Shown here: one piece after another, positions 7,201 to 15,102 of the stretch | Position numbering within the stretch: position 1 is the first letter of the stretch | Layout: the number at the start of each line of letters is the position of its first letter | Source of the DNA: Betaproteobacteria bacterium | GTDB taxonomy: Bacteria > Acidobacteriota > Terriglobia > Acidiferrales > UBA7541 | Length of the DNA: 64,000 nt | Assembly (NCBI GenBank): GCA_903970165.1 | Contig: CAJCHZ010000044.1 | Span: forward strand, 1 to 64,000 | Direction of reading: 5' to 3' | The notes under the pieces: model-generated | What the model saw: the letters and a program-made list of their open reading frames with translations, nothing else | The model's database searches: none | What the model was told of the DNA's origin: nothing | Position numbers and translations under genes: made by a program

Positions 7201-8223
7201 ATGAATCCGTTTGAACTGACGCGCGCGCTGGTGGATATCGAATCAACCACCAACCATGAGAAAAACGTGGGCGACTTTTTGTTTGCACAGCTTTCCTCTC
7301 TGGCGTCGCGCACTTCCGGAACGCTCGAGCGGATGGCGGTTGAGCCGAATCGCGACAATATTGTTGCCTGCTGGGGCGAGCCGGTCGTGACGCTCTCGAC
7401 GCACATGGACACGGTGCCGCCGTTTTTTCCTTCGCTGGAAGACACGGAATTCATCTGGGGACGCGGGTCGTGCGACGCAAAGGGAATTATCGCCGCGATG
7501 ATCGCCGCCGCGGAAGAGCTGCTCGATTCCGGCGTGCGCAATTTTGGGTTGTTGTTTGTGGTCGGCGAAGAGCGCAACAGCGCGGGCGCGAAAGTGGCCG
7601 CGGCGAATCCGCGTGGCGCGCGTTTCTTGATCAACGGCGAGCCTACAGAAAATCTACTGGCGCTTGGCTCGAAGGGCGCGCTGCGGTTTGAGATTAACGC
7701 GCACGGAAAATTGGCGCACTCCGCTTATCCGGAGCTGGGGCATTCGGCGATTCATTCGATGCTGGACGTTTTGCGGGCCATTCGCATGATTCCGCTGCCG
7801 GAAGATGGGCTGTTGGGGCCAAGCACGCTGAACATTGGAACGATTTCCGGGGGGCGCGCGCCGAATGTTGTTGCCGACCACGCGCAAGCCGAAATTATGT
7901 TCCGCACCGTGGGCGATCCCGCGGAAACGCGCGCTGCGGTTCAGGCAGCGGTTGCGGGGCGTGCGGAGGCGCGGGAAGTTTTGCATACGCCGGCGCTGCG
8001 GCTGACGGCGTTCGATGGATTGCCCACCACAGTCGTCGCATTTGCAACGGACATTCCCACATTTGAAGGCGCCTGGGGCCGGCCGTTTTTGATTGGGCCG
8101 GGGAGCATTCATCTCGCGCACACGTCCGAAGAACGCATTCCCAAGAAACAGTTGTCCGAAGCAGTGGAGATTTATGCGCGCATGGCGCGTCAGCTTCTCG
8201 CGACAGGGGAGGCCGCGGCATGA
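7201..8223 (+). CDS. dapE: Succinyl-diaminopimelate desuccinylase-like M20 peptidase
   Basis: A 340-residue M20 metallohydrolase. In the lysine pathway it removes succinate from N-succinyl-LL-diaminopimelate. Metal and catalytic residues are visible: STHMD (His68, Asp70), GRGSCDAKG (Asp92) and VVGEERNSAG (Glu123, Glu124), followed by the dimerisation domain and GKLAHSAYPELGHSAI. The sequence alone would fit ArgE, LysK or DapE. Position as first gene of the dapEBAD cluster behind a lysine riboswitch, with dapD as succinyltransferase, makes DapE the best call. ATG 7201 is preferred over a TTG four codons earlier. The stop overlaps the dapB start (ATGA). Confidence 0.85.
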   Translation: MNPFELTRALVDIESTTNHEKNVGDFLFAQLSSLASRTSGTLERMAVEPNRDNIVACWGEPVVTLSTHMDTVPPFFPSLEDTEFIWGRGSCDAKGIIAAMIAAAEELLDSGVRNFGLLFVVGEERNSAGAKVAAANPRGARFLINGEPTENLLALGSKGALRFEINAHGKLAHSAYPELGHSAIHSMLDVLRAIRMIPLPEDGLLGPSTLNIGTISGGRAPNVVADHAQAEIMFRTVGDPAETRAAVQAAVAGRAEAREVLHTPALRLTAFDGLPTTVVAFATDIPTFEGAWGRPFLIGPGSIHLAHTSEERIPKKQLSEAVEIYARMARQLLATGEAAA

Positions 8224-8921
8224 CGCAGAACCTCGCCATTGTCGGCTACGGAAAAATGGGCAAGCTCATCGAGCGGCTCGCGCCGGAATATGACTTTGAA
8301 GTGAAAGCGCGATTTGTGGGAGGCACGAACGCGAACGGACAGGGACTGTCGCATCAAACGCTGCGCGGGATTGATGTTGCCGTCGAATTCTCGACGCCCG
8401 CGGCTGCGCCCGAAAATATTCGGCGGCTTGCGGTGCTGGGAGTGAATACGGTTGTGGGCACAACCGGCTGGCTTGAACATCTGCCAGCTATACGCGAAGC
8501 GGTGGCGCATGCGAAGACCGGGCTGGTTTGGGCGACAAACTTTTCCGTGGGCGTGAATCTTTTTATGCAGACGGTGGCCTACGCTGCCGCACTTTTCGCC
8601 AAACACGTGGAGTACGAAGCGTGGGGCTGGGAGATCCATCATTCGGCGAAGAAGGATGCGCCTTCGGGCACGCTCAAGAAACTTGCGGAAGAAATGAGCA
8701 CGGCCGGTTACGCGCGGCCGGTCAGCCTCAGTTCCAATCGAGCCGGAGCCATCGCCGGCACGCACGAGATTGGCTTCGATTCGGTTGCGGACACCATCAC
8801 CTTGCGCCACACCGCGCGGAGCCGCGAGGGGTTTGCGAGGGGAGCGTTACAGGCGGCACGGTGGGTGGCGGGGAAAAAGGGATTTTTTGAGTTTAAAGAG
8901 ATTTTGGGCGAACTGAATTGA
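8220..8921 (+). CDS. dapB: 4-hydroxy-tetrahydrodipicolinate reductase
   Basis: Reduces 4-hydroxy-tetrahydrodipicolinate with NAD(P)H in diaminopimelate/lysine synthesis. It shows the Rossmann motif GYGKMGKLIERL at residues 9-20 and the active-site signature HHSAKKDAPSGT. The product is 233 residues, shorter than the roughly 270 of E. coli DapB, mostly through loss of loop material in the N-terminal nucleotide-binding half. Its ATG overlaps the dapE stop (ATGA at 8220-8223), indicating translational coupling. Confidence 0.93.
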   Translation: MTQNLAIVGYGKMGKLIERLAPEYDFEVKARFVGGTNANGQGLSHQTLRGIDVAVEFSTPAAAPENIRRLAVLGVNTVVGTTGWLEHLPAIREAVAHAKTGLVWATNFSVGVNLFMQTVAYAAALFAKHVEYEAWGWEIHHSAKKDAPSGTLKKLAEEMSTAGYARPVSLSSNRAGAIAGTHEIGFDSVADTITLRHTARSREGFARGALQAARWVAGKKGFFEFKEILGELN

Positions 8922-9021
8922 AACATTGCTCTTTCGCTCGCAGCGAGTGGAAGAGCTAAGCCGCCCGTTCGAGTTTTCAGCAGTAGGCAGCACGACGTTT
9001 AGAAAAAGAAGGAGAAACATC

Positions 9022-9930
9022 ATGTTTACCGGTACAGGCACTGCGCTCGTCACTCCATTTCGCGCGGATGGTTCGCTCGACGAATCGACGCTGCGGGCGC
9101 TCGTCAAGCGGCAGATTGAGGCGGGGATCGATTTTCTCGTTCCGTGCGGAACGACGGGAGAGAGCCCGACGCTGACGCATGAAGAGCATCTGCGCGTAGT
9201 CGAGATTACCGTGGAACTGGCGAAGGGGCGCGTGCCGGTGCTTGCGGGAGCGGGCGGCTACAACACGGCCGAGGTCATTGCGCTGGCGCGCGAGCTCGCC
9301 GAAATCGGCGCCGACGGAATTCTTTCCGTCACGCCGTATTACAACAAGCCATCGCAGGAAGGCCTCTACCAGCACTATCGCGCGATTGCCGCGGGGATTT
9401 CGCTGCCCATCGTTGTGTATAGCGTGCAGGGGCGCACGGGCGTGAACGTCGAGCCCGCGACGGTGCGTCGTCTTGCGGCGATTGAAAACATTGTCGGCAT
9501 CAAGGAAGCGTCGGGAAATATTTCGCAGATGGCGGCGATTCTCAACGCGGTACCGGACGAGTTTAATGTGCTCAGCGGCGACGACGCGATTACTCTGCCG
9601 CTGATTGCGCTCGGCGGACGCGGCGTCATTTCCGTTGTGTCCAACGAAATTCCATTTGAGATGGCGCAGATGACGCGGCTCGCGCGTGCCGGTGATTTTG
9701 CTGCAGCGCGGGAAATTCACCGCCGTGTGCATCCCTTGATGGAGGTGAATTTCGTTGAGTCGAATCCCATGCCGGTGAAGGCGGCGATGGCGCAGATGGG
9801 TTTGCTGGAGCCGGTGTGGCGGCTGCCGCTCGTCGCGCCGAAAGCAGAAAGCGAAGCGCGCATTCACGCGGTGCTGGAAACGCTGGAACTCGTTGCACCG
9901 CAGCATGCGACAGCTCATGCGGCGGCATGA
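9022..9930 (+). CDS. dapA: 4-hydroxy-tetrahydrodipicolinate synthase
   Basis: Condenses pyruvate with aspartate semialdehyde at the entry to the lysine branch. The TIM-barrel signatures GTTGESPTL and PYYNKPSQEGLYQHY are present, with catalytic Tyr133 in VVYSVQGRTG and Schiff-base Lys161 in GIKEASGN, both at the E. coli numbering. ATG 9022 is chosen because AGAAGGAG lies 8-15 bases upstream and the family starts MFTG; a longer in-frame reading from 8926 is only leader. It is third in the operon, after a 100-bp gap, and overlaps dapD by 4 bp. Confidence 0.96.
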   Translation: MFTGTGTALVTPFRADGSLDESTLRALVKRQIEAGIDFLVPCGTTGESPTLTHEEHLRVVEITVELAKGRVPVLAGAGGYNTAEVIALARELAEIGADGILSVTPYYNKPSQEGLYQHYRAIAAGISLPIVVYSVQGRTGVNVEPATVRRLAAIENIVGIKEASGNISQMAAILNAVPDEFNVLSGDDAITLPLIALGGRGVISVVSNEIPFEMAQMTRLARAGDFAAAREIHRRVHPLMEVNFVESNPMPVKAAMAQMGLLEPVWRLPLVAPKAESEARIHAVLETLELVAPQHATAHAAA

Positions 9931-10778
9931 GCGAGTCCATGCTGCCGCAGCAGATTGAGCGTTTGTTTGACGAGCCGCCGGAACAATACAGCGAAGAGAA
10001 TTTTCGGCTGTTCCGCGAATTCAAAGCCGCGGTAAATTGCGGGGAGGTGCGCGCGGCGGAGCCGGACGCGGCTTCCCCGACGGGCTGGCGCGTTAACGCC
10101 TGGGTAAAAAAGGGAATCCTGCTGGGATTTCGCATGGGCGCAATCGTGGACATGTCCGTCGATTCCGCGCGCCAGCCTTTCATTGACAAATCCACATATC
10201 CTGTTCGCGCCATCACGCCTGCCGATGGCGTTCGCATCGTGCCGGGCGGCTCGAGCATTCGTGATGGCGCCTACATCGGACGCGGTGTGGTTTGCATGCC
10301 GCCGATGTTCGTCAACGTAGGCGCATACGTCGGCGAGGGTACGATGATTGATTCGCACGCGCTGGTCGGAAGCTGTGCACAAATCGGCCGCAACTGCCAC
10401 ATTTCCGCCGCTTCGCAAGTCGGCGGCGTGCTCGAACCGGTCGGCGCCATGCCGGTCATCATCGAGGACGAAGTGCTCGTGGGCGGAAATTCCGGAGTAT
10501 ACGAAGGAACGGTGGTGAAGACACGCGCGGTCCTCGGCACTGGCACGATTCTTAATCGTTCGATCCCTGTTTATGATTTGGTGCGCGATGCTGTCTATAC
10601 CGCTGGCGAGAATTTGCCGCTCGTAATTCCGGCGGAGGCGATTGTCGTGCCAGGTTCGCGCGCGGTCTCGCATCCCGTCGGCGCCAAGCACGGTCTCAGC
10701 TTGCAATGCGCCATCATCGTGAAATACCGCGACGCAAAGACTGACTCCCGAGTTCAACTCGAAGACCTATTGCGTTAG
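9927..10778 (+). CDS. dapD: Tetrahydrodipicolinate N-succinyltransferase
   Basis: Transfers succinyl from succinyl-CoA to tetrahydrodipicolinate, committing the pathway to the succinylase branch. The 283-residue protein has an N-terminal helical domain (about 1-95) and then a left-handed beta-helix of hexapeptide repeats (IRDGAYIGRGVVCMPP, VGAYVGEGTMIDSHALVG, QIGRNCHISAASQVGG). It closes with a C-terminal PLVIPAEAIVVPGSR segment. ATG 9927 overlaps the dapA stop as ATGA. Last gene of the lysine operon; it meets the HEAT-repeat operon head-on, 7 bp apart. Confidence 0.95.
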   Translation: MSESMLPQQIERLFDEPPEQYSEENFRLFREFKAAVNCGEVRAAEPDAASPTGWRVNAWVKKGILLGFRMGAIVDMSVDSARQPFIDKSTYPVRAITPADGVRIVPGGSSIRDGAYIGRGVVCMPPMFVNVGAYVGEGTMIDSHALVGSCAQIGRNCHISAASQVGGVLEPVGAMPVIIEDEVLVGGNSGVYEGTVVKTRAVLGTGTILNRSIPVYDLVRDAVYTAGENLPLVIPAEAIVVPGSRAVSHPVGAKHGLSLQCAIIVKYRDAKTDSRVQLEDLLR

Positions 10779-10785
10779 CAGGCGG

Positions 10786-11970
10786 CTAACGCGACAGAAC
10801 CTGCTCGAAGAATTCGAGGGCGCGTGGATCGTTGGACTGGCCAAGCCAGAACATGGCTTGTTTGCGGACCTCAGGGTTGCGGTTATTTTTCGCAACTTCG
10901 ATCAGCTTCGGTACGCCTTCTTCTTTCGGCATTTGGCTCAGCGCGAAGACAGCTTTCTTTTTCACGTCGGTGTCGGGGTCGTTTTCGATCGCGCCGGTAA
11001 TGGCGCCCATGGCTTTTTGTCCCGCTTTTTGCGCCAGCCAGAAAAGCGCCTGGCCGCGCACGTGCGAGCTTTCGTCTTCCTTGGCCATGCGGATCATTTC
11101 ATTCAGCGCATCCGGTTCATGGCTTACAGAAAGCGCGAACGTCACTTGCGCACGGACGTCGGCGCTGGGATCGCTCTTCGCCATCTTCTGCAGCAGCAGC
11201 TCCCCGGCTTTGCCGCGCGCCTCGCCGAGCCAGAAGGAAACGTGTTTGCGGAGCTGCTCTGGCTGATCTGGAGCGACGAACGATTCGAACGCGCGGTCGG
11301 CGGATGAATCAGCGTGCAGCGCAATCGCGGAAAGCGCTCCCTGCCCAATTTCGTGTTCGCCATGACCTTCGAAAGTTGCCGAGTGCACGAATCCCGAAAG
11401 CAGCGACACACTTTCTGCAGCCTTCACTCCGGTTAGCCAGATAAACGATAGGCCGCCAGCATCGAGCGTACAGTCTTCCGAGGCTTCGCGAATCTTCATG
11501 ACCTGCTTGCCTTCGAGCCGGAACAGCACAACGAGCTGGCGAGAGCCTTCCAAATGCACGGTGCCGCTCTTTTCTGAGTTTGTGCTGACCACGTTGTTTT
11601 CTTTTTCGAGGCGGCAGGTGCCGCAGCTGCGATAGCCGTCGCCGGTGCTGAAGTTGCCGCAGCACATGGTGCGATCACCGGAAACTTCCGCGACGCTGTA
11701 GCCGATCCATTCCGGCTTCTCCGCTTGCGACTCAATGCCGCGAAGCGTTTCCGCAAGCGAACCCGTCACTGCCCGCGCTTCGATTTTCGCATTCTGCACG
11801 TTCGGCGCTTCGGAAGCGTTCTGCGTAGAAGCAGGGCTTGCTTGCCCTGAGGTTTCTCGAAAAAGGGCCCCGTTCTTTGCCAATGCCGCCATGGAAAGCG
11901 TCATGGAAGCTGCGATCAAAGCAAAGCAGAAAACGTTTCGTCGTCCTGAGAATTCAGTATGAGCGCGCAT
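10786..11970 (-). CDS. Exported HEAT-repeat protein (last gene of the sigma-factor operon)
   Basis: A 394-residue protein with an N-terminal hydrophobic segment (residues 12-31, FCFALIAASMTLSMAALA) fitting a signal peptide. The middle region contains CCGNFSTGDGYRSCGTC, four cysteines that may form disulfides or bind metal. The C-terminal half has at least four HEAT repeats of 31-37 residues with the ALFWLAQ/AVFALSQ/AMFWLGQ helix motif. HEAT solenoids are protein-binding scaffolds. It is 6 bp downstream of a second HEAT protein in the operon ECF sigma, anti-sigma, HEAT, HEAT. A sensor or client-binding role in the envelope is inferred from this context only. Confidence 0.75.
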   Translation of the reverse strand: MRAHTEFSGRRNVFCFALIAASMTLSMAALAKNGALFRETSGQASPASTQNASEAPNVQNAKIEARAVTGSLAETLRGIESQAEKPEWIGYSVAEVSGDRTMCCGNFSTGDGYRSCGTCRLEKENNVVSTNSEKSGTVHLEGSRQLVVLFRLEGKQVMKIREASEDCTLDAGGLSFIWLTGVKAAESVSLLSGFVHSATFEGHGEHEIGQGALSAIALHADSSADRAFESFVAPDQPEQLRKHVSFWLGEARGKAGELLLQKMAKSDPSADVRAQVTFALSVSHEPDALNEMIRMAKEDESSHVRGQALFWLAQKAGQKAMGAITGAIENDPDTDVKKKAVFALSQMPKEEGVPKLIEVAKNNRNPEVRKQAMFWLGQSNDPRALEFFEQVLSR

Positions 11971-11976
11971 ATTCCC

Positions 11977-13356
11977 TCACTTCTGCAAAATTTCCATCAG
12001 ATAGTCGTTGCCTTCTTTGGAATTCATGATCGAAAGCTTGGAGACCGCGGTCCTCTTTAGCTCTGGATCTTTTTCGCTCCGTGCAATCGCGACGAGCGCG
12101 TGTGCGTTGCCTTGAATAAACAGCGCGTTGAGCACTGCTTCCTTGTTCTCGCGGTCAGTTTCTTTCGCGTAGATCGCCGGCAATGCATCCTTGGCCTCCG
12201 CCGAACCAATGAGGCCCAGATTGCGTATCGCCGCCCGCCGCAGTTCCGGATCCTTCTCGCTCTGGGCAGCCTCGGCCAGGAATTTTGCATCGCCGGAAAG
12301 AAAGAACGCCTGGAGGATGTCCTTTTTCACTTCGTTAGAAGTTTCGGTTTTATAGAGCTGGCGCAATTCTTCGGGCGAGTGCAGGAGGCCGAGCTGCCGG
12401 ATAGCCTCGGCACGGAGAGACTCGTCCTTTTCGCTTTTCGCCGCGGCAAACAGGTGCTCTTTATCGCCGCCGATCATGTAACTCTTGAGGATGGCGCGTT
12501 TGACGGACGGGTCAGTCGTGGAAGCGTAGACCTCCGCGAGGATCTGCCGCGACTGCTGGCCGCCGAACATTCCTAGGTACTGCACGGCTTTGCGCTGCAG
12601 CTCGGGATTGCTCTGACCGCGCGCAATTTTTCCGAGGACTTCTCGCGCTTGCGACGAACCGTTTTGCGCCAGCAGAAAAAGCGCCTGCGATTTCAGCTTT
12701 GGACTGCCCGGACCATTCAAGAAGGCTTCCACTTTTGGCACGCCACGTTCGGCATCGCCCTGCATGATTCCTCGCAGGGCCAGTATTTTCAGGTCGTCAT
12801 CGCCTTCGTTGTCGGGATTTGCGGGATGTCCCGTCGATTGGTGGACTTCGATCTCCAACGCTTCGGCATCTTTCTTCCAGCGGCTTTGTGGAAAGCGCTT
12901 CTTCAGGTCGCTAATGGTTGCGAGCGAGGAGTCTCGCTTGCCCAATTTGTTCTCCGCGTAGGCTTTCCAATAGAGGGCTGCGTCGGTCTGACCGCCGTTC
13001 ATGTCGGCGAGCGCGGTAAATTTGCTGTCGGCTTCGTCGTACCGGTCTTCGTCGAGCGCTTCGCGACCCTCGTCGTATAGTTCTTCGAGCCGTTCGAGAC
13101 GCTCTTGCTCGCGGTCTTTCTTCTCCTGTTCGCGGTCGCGCGCTTCTTGCTCTCGATCACGTTTCTCTTGTTCGCGATCGCGTGCTTCTTGAGCTCGATC
13201 CTGGGCTTCCTGCGAGGTTTGCTGTTGCCAGGATTCCATCGGTGCCGCCATGCTCGCACGTGCCGCGGCTGTTTTCGCGAAGCCGGGCGCGAGCAGCAGC
13301 GCCGCGGCTAAGATTCCCATTTTCGATAAACTGCTTCTTCCTTCTCGAACGCTCAT
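11977..13356 (-). CDS. Exported HEAT-repeat protein with charged heptad repeat
   Basis: A 459-residue protein. It has a signal-peptide-like start (residues 13-33). A highly charged segment (about 50-90) is built from five to six heptads of the form xRDREQE, which should form a long single helix or coiled coil. A TPR-like block follows (EALDEDRYDEADSKFTALADMNGG). Eight or so HEAT repeats fill the rest (REVLGKIARGQSNPELQRKAV and similar). The heptads are encoded by a 21-bp DNA repeat. The start overlaps the anti-sigma stop (ATGA), so the two are translationally coupled. Function unknown; a periplasmic or envelope scaffold is inferred. Confidence 0.75.
   Translation of the reverse strand: MSVREGRSSLSKMGILAAALLLAPGFAKTAAARASMAAPMESWQQQTSQEAQDRAQEARDREQEKRDREQEARDREQEKKDREQERLERLEELYDEGREALDEDRYDEADSKFTALADMNGGQTDAALYWKAYAENKLGKRDSSLATISDLKKRFPQSRWKKDAEALEIEVHQSTGHPANPDNEGDDDLKILALRGIMQGDAERGVPKVEAFLNGPGSPKLKSQALFLLAQNGSSQAREVLGKIARGQSNPELQRKAVQYLGMFGGQQSRQILAEVYASTTDPSVKRAILKSYMIGGDKEHLFAAAKSEKDESLRAEAIRQLGLLHSPEELRQLYKTETSNEVKKDILQAFFLSGDAKFLAEAAQSEKDPELRRAAIRNLGLIGSAEAKDALPAIYAKETDRENKEAVLNALFIQGNAHALVAIARSEKDPELKRTAVSKLSIMNSKEGNDYLMEILQK
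13108..13212 (-). repeat. 21-bp tandem repeat, five units, inside the HEAT gene
   Basis: Five consecutive 21-bp units (13108-13128, 13129-13149, 13150-13170, 13171-13191, 13192-13212) each encode one heptad of the RDREQE type. Units two and four are nearly identical (differences only at a few third positions). A degenerate sixth unit may precede at 13087. Copy number is likely to vary between strains. Confidence 0.85.
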
Positions 13357-14147
13357 GCTTTGTTCCTCTCTTTTGTCTCCGAATCCGTTTTCGCCGGCGC
13401 GGAATTTGTCGTGTTTTGTTTTTCTTCCAGTTCTTTGCCGACCACTCGAACTTTGAACAGAATTCCGTGGGCTTCGATGCGCTTCTGCAGGGCTTCCAGT
13501 TTCGCTGGCGTTAGCTCATCGGGGCTGTGTGCCACATCGAGCAGCACGCGCTCGAGGTCATCCAGAACGCTCGCGAGTGCCGCATCGCCATCATGCTCCG
13601 CTGTTTCCCGGTACAGCCGGTTGGCATCGAGCAAGTCTTCCGCGCGTTTTTGTTCCGCGGCGATATTGATATGCTTTTGTCCCGAAGAGTTTGGCGCGGC
13701 GTTGGCGAGCTCCATCAGCACCATTTCCGATTTCCCGAGGTGGTCGCCGACCGCGACGACCAGAATGCGTTCGCGTACCTGCGCCGCACTCGCCGCCGGA
13801 GTTCCGGTATCCGGCGCAGGTTTCGTCCAGCGGCCCGCAATGAATGCCGCAACCACCACGGCCGCCACGGCACCAATCGCAACCAGACGGCGCGGCTCAA
13901 ACCAGGCACGCCACCCGCGTCCCGCTTTCTCTGGCAAGCGCGGCGCGATTTGCTGCCACACCGCCCGCCCGTAGTCCGCGCCACGCTCCGGCACCGGCAG
14001 ATTGTCCAGCGCGTGGAGCACTGCCTCGATACGCTCAAGCTCCGTGCGGCAAGCCGTGCAGGCGGTCAAATGCGCGGTAATGGCTTCGCGTTGCGTAAGC
14101 TCTCCTTCGTAATAAGCAATCAACTCTTCTTCGGAAAAATGTTTCAT
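13353..14147 (-). CDS. Membrane anti-sigma factor with zinc-finger ZAS domain
   Basis: A 264-residue protein. The N-terminal ZAS motif is HxxxCxxC (His26, Cys30, Cys33 in TAHLTACTACRTELER), the signature of anti-sigma factors that sequester ECF sigma factors. A single transmembrane helix lies at about residues 87-106, and the C-terminal domain of about 155 residues is extracytoplasmic and mostly helical. It overlaps the sigma gene by 4 bp upstream and the HEAT gene by 4 bp downstream. The expected role is to hold the sigma factor at the membrane until a signal arrives. Confidence 0.85.
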   Translation of the reverse strand: MKHFSEEELIAYYEGELTQREAITAHLTACTACRTELERIEAVLHALDNLPVPERGADYGRAVWQQIAPRLPEKAGRGWRAWFEPRRLVAIGAVAAVVVAAFIAGRWTKPAPDTGTPAASAAQVRERILVVAVGDHLGKSEMVLMELANAAPNSSGQKHINIAAEQKRAEDLLDANRLYRETAEHDGDAALASVLDDLERVLLDVAHSPDELTPAKLEALQKRIEAHGILFKVRVVGKELEEKQNTTNSAPAKTDSETKERNKA

Positions 14148-14875
14148 AGTTCCGTTCCCGTGGAGTCTGGCGTTGCTCCTGCAGCCTTCGCTTGCATAAC
14201 GCCGCGTACTCCCACATAAGGTTCTAAAGCTCGCCGTAACTTTTGTACTGAACGAAAAACCGTGTTCTTCGCCGCGCTCGTCGTGGATTTAAGCACCGCG
14301 GCAATCTCTTCGATGGCGCAGCCTTCCCAGTGGCGCATCACGAAGGCCGTCCGCTCCGAAGAGCTCAATCCCTTGAGTGCTTCTTCCATCTTTTTGCGCA
14401 ACTCCGAGTTGGTCGCCAGCCGGTCCGGAGTCGGCTTCTCGTCGGGCAGCAAATCCAAAGGATCCTGCTCTGGCTCTTCCGCTTGAGCGCTCGGGGTTTT
14501 GCGCCGAGCATCTTCGTTGCGCTTCTGGCGCATCCGGTCGATGGCATAATTCGCCGCGATCCGATAAGCCCAGGTGCCGAAATTAGCACGCGAACCGAAC
14601 TGGCCGAGATTCCGGTAGGCTCGTAAGAACGCTTCCTGAACCACTTCCTCGGCGTCGTGCTCGTTTCCCGTCATGCGGTAAGCCAGGCGAAAGAGCTGCT
14701 GGCTGTGCCGTTCGACAAGAACGCGGAAAGCGTCTCGTTCGCCCGCAAGCGTGCGCTCGACGGCGACCGTGTCGCTATCTCGTGCCGCATTGGCCGCCTG
14801 CTGGCTGGGGCCAACCGGGCTGGCGACCGCTTCACGGTCTTGCGTGCTGCCGGCGCTTTCGCTCATCCGAATCAT
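14144..14875 (-). CDS. ECF-family RNA polymerase sigma factor
   Basis: A 243-residue sigma-70 family factor. Region 2 (about residues 45-115) is clear (DAFRVLVERHSQQLFRLAYRM, then DAEEVVQEAFLRAYRN and FGTWAYRIAANYAIDRMR). Region 4 (about 165-225) carries LKGLSSSERTAFVMRHWEG and a helix-turn-helix. The linker is acidic and long. The listed start is ATG 14875; an ATG three codons on (14866) is also possible. It heads the minus-strand operon with its own anti-sigma factor. It probably autoregulates, and a perfect palindrome lies 36-51 bp upstream of the start. Confidence 0.92.
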   Translation of the reverse strand: MIRMSESAGSTQDREAVASPVGPSQQAANAARDSDTVAVERTLAGERDAFRVLVERHSQQLFRLAYRMTGNEHDAEEVVQEAFLRAYRNLGQFGSRANFGTWAYRIAANYAIDRMRQKRNEDARRKTPSAQAEEPEQDPLDLLPDEKPTPDRLATNSELRKKMEEALKGLSSSERTAFVMRHWEGCAIEEIAAVLKSTTSAAKNTVFRSVQKLRRALEPYVGVRGVMQAKAAGATPDSTGTEL

Positions 14876-14910
14876 TAGACAGGAAACAGGGCTTGCGGTT
14901 AGGTCGCGAA

Positions 14911-14926
14911 TGTCCGAATTCGGACA
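14911..14926. promoter_or_regulatory. Perfect 16-bp palindrome upstream of the ECF sigma operon
   Basis: TGTCCGAATTCGGACA reads identically on both strands and lies in the 227-bp gap in front of the sigma gene. It is a good candidate binding site for a dimeric repressor or activator of the operon. No T-run follows, so a terminator is unlikely. Confidence 0.5.
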
Positions 14927-15102
14927 CTGCAGGACTACTCTATCGGGCTAGCTGTAAGTGGAGCAATATCAGGGCGCTACGCGGAGCAATCCAGCAGGGC
15001 AGTGTTCAGTATTGAAACGATTGCCTTTTCTGAGGACTGTTGCTGCGCGGGGCGTGCCTTCAGGGACTCGAATGCGTCCTAACTTCCTTATTCTTTTTTT
15101 CT

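Noticed and set aside
13105..13311. Plus-strand frames rich in Leu/Phe or Ser/Arg over the HEAT gene
   Set aside because: They arise from the 21-bp repeat read antisense.
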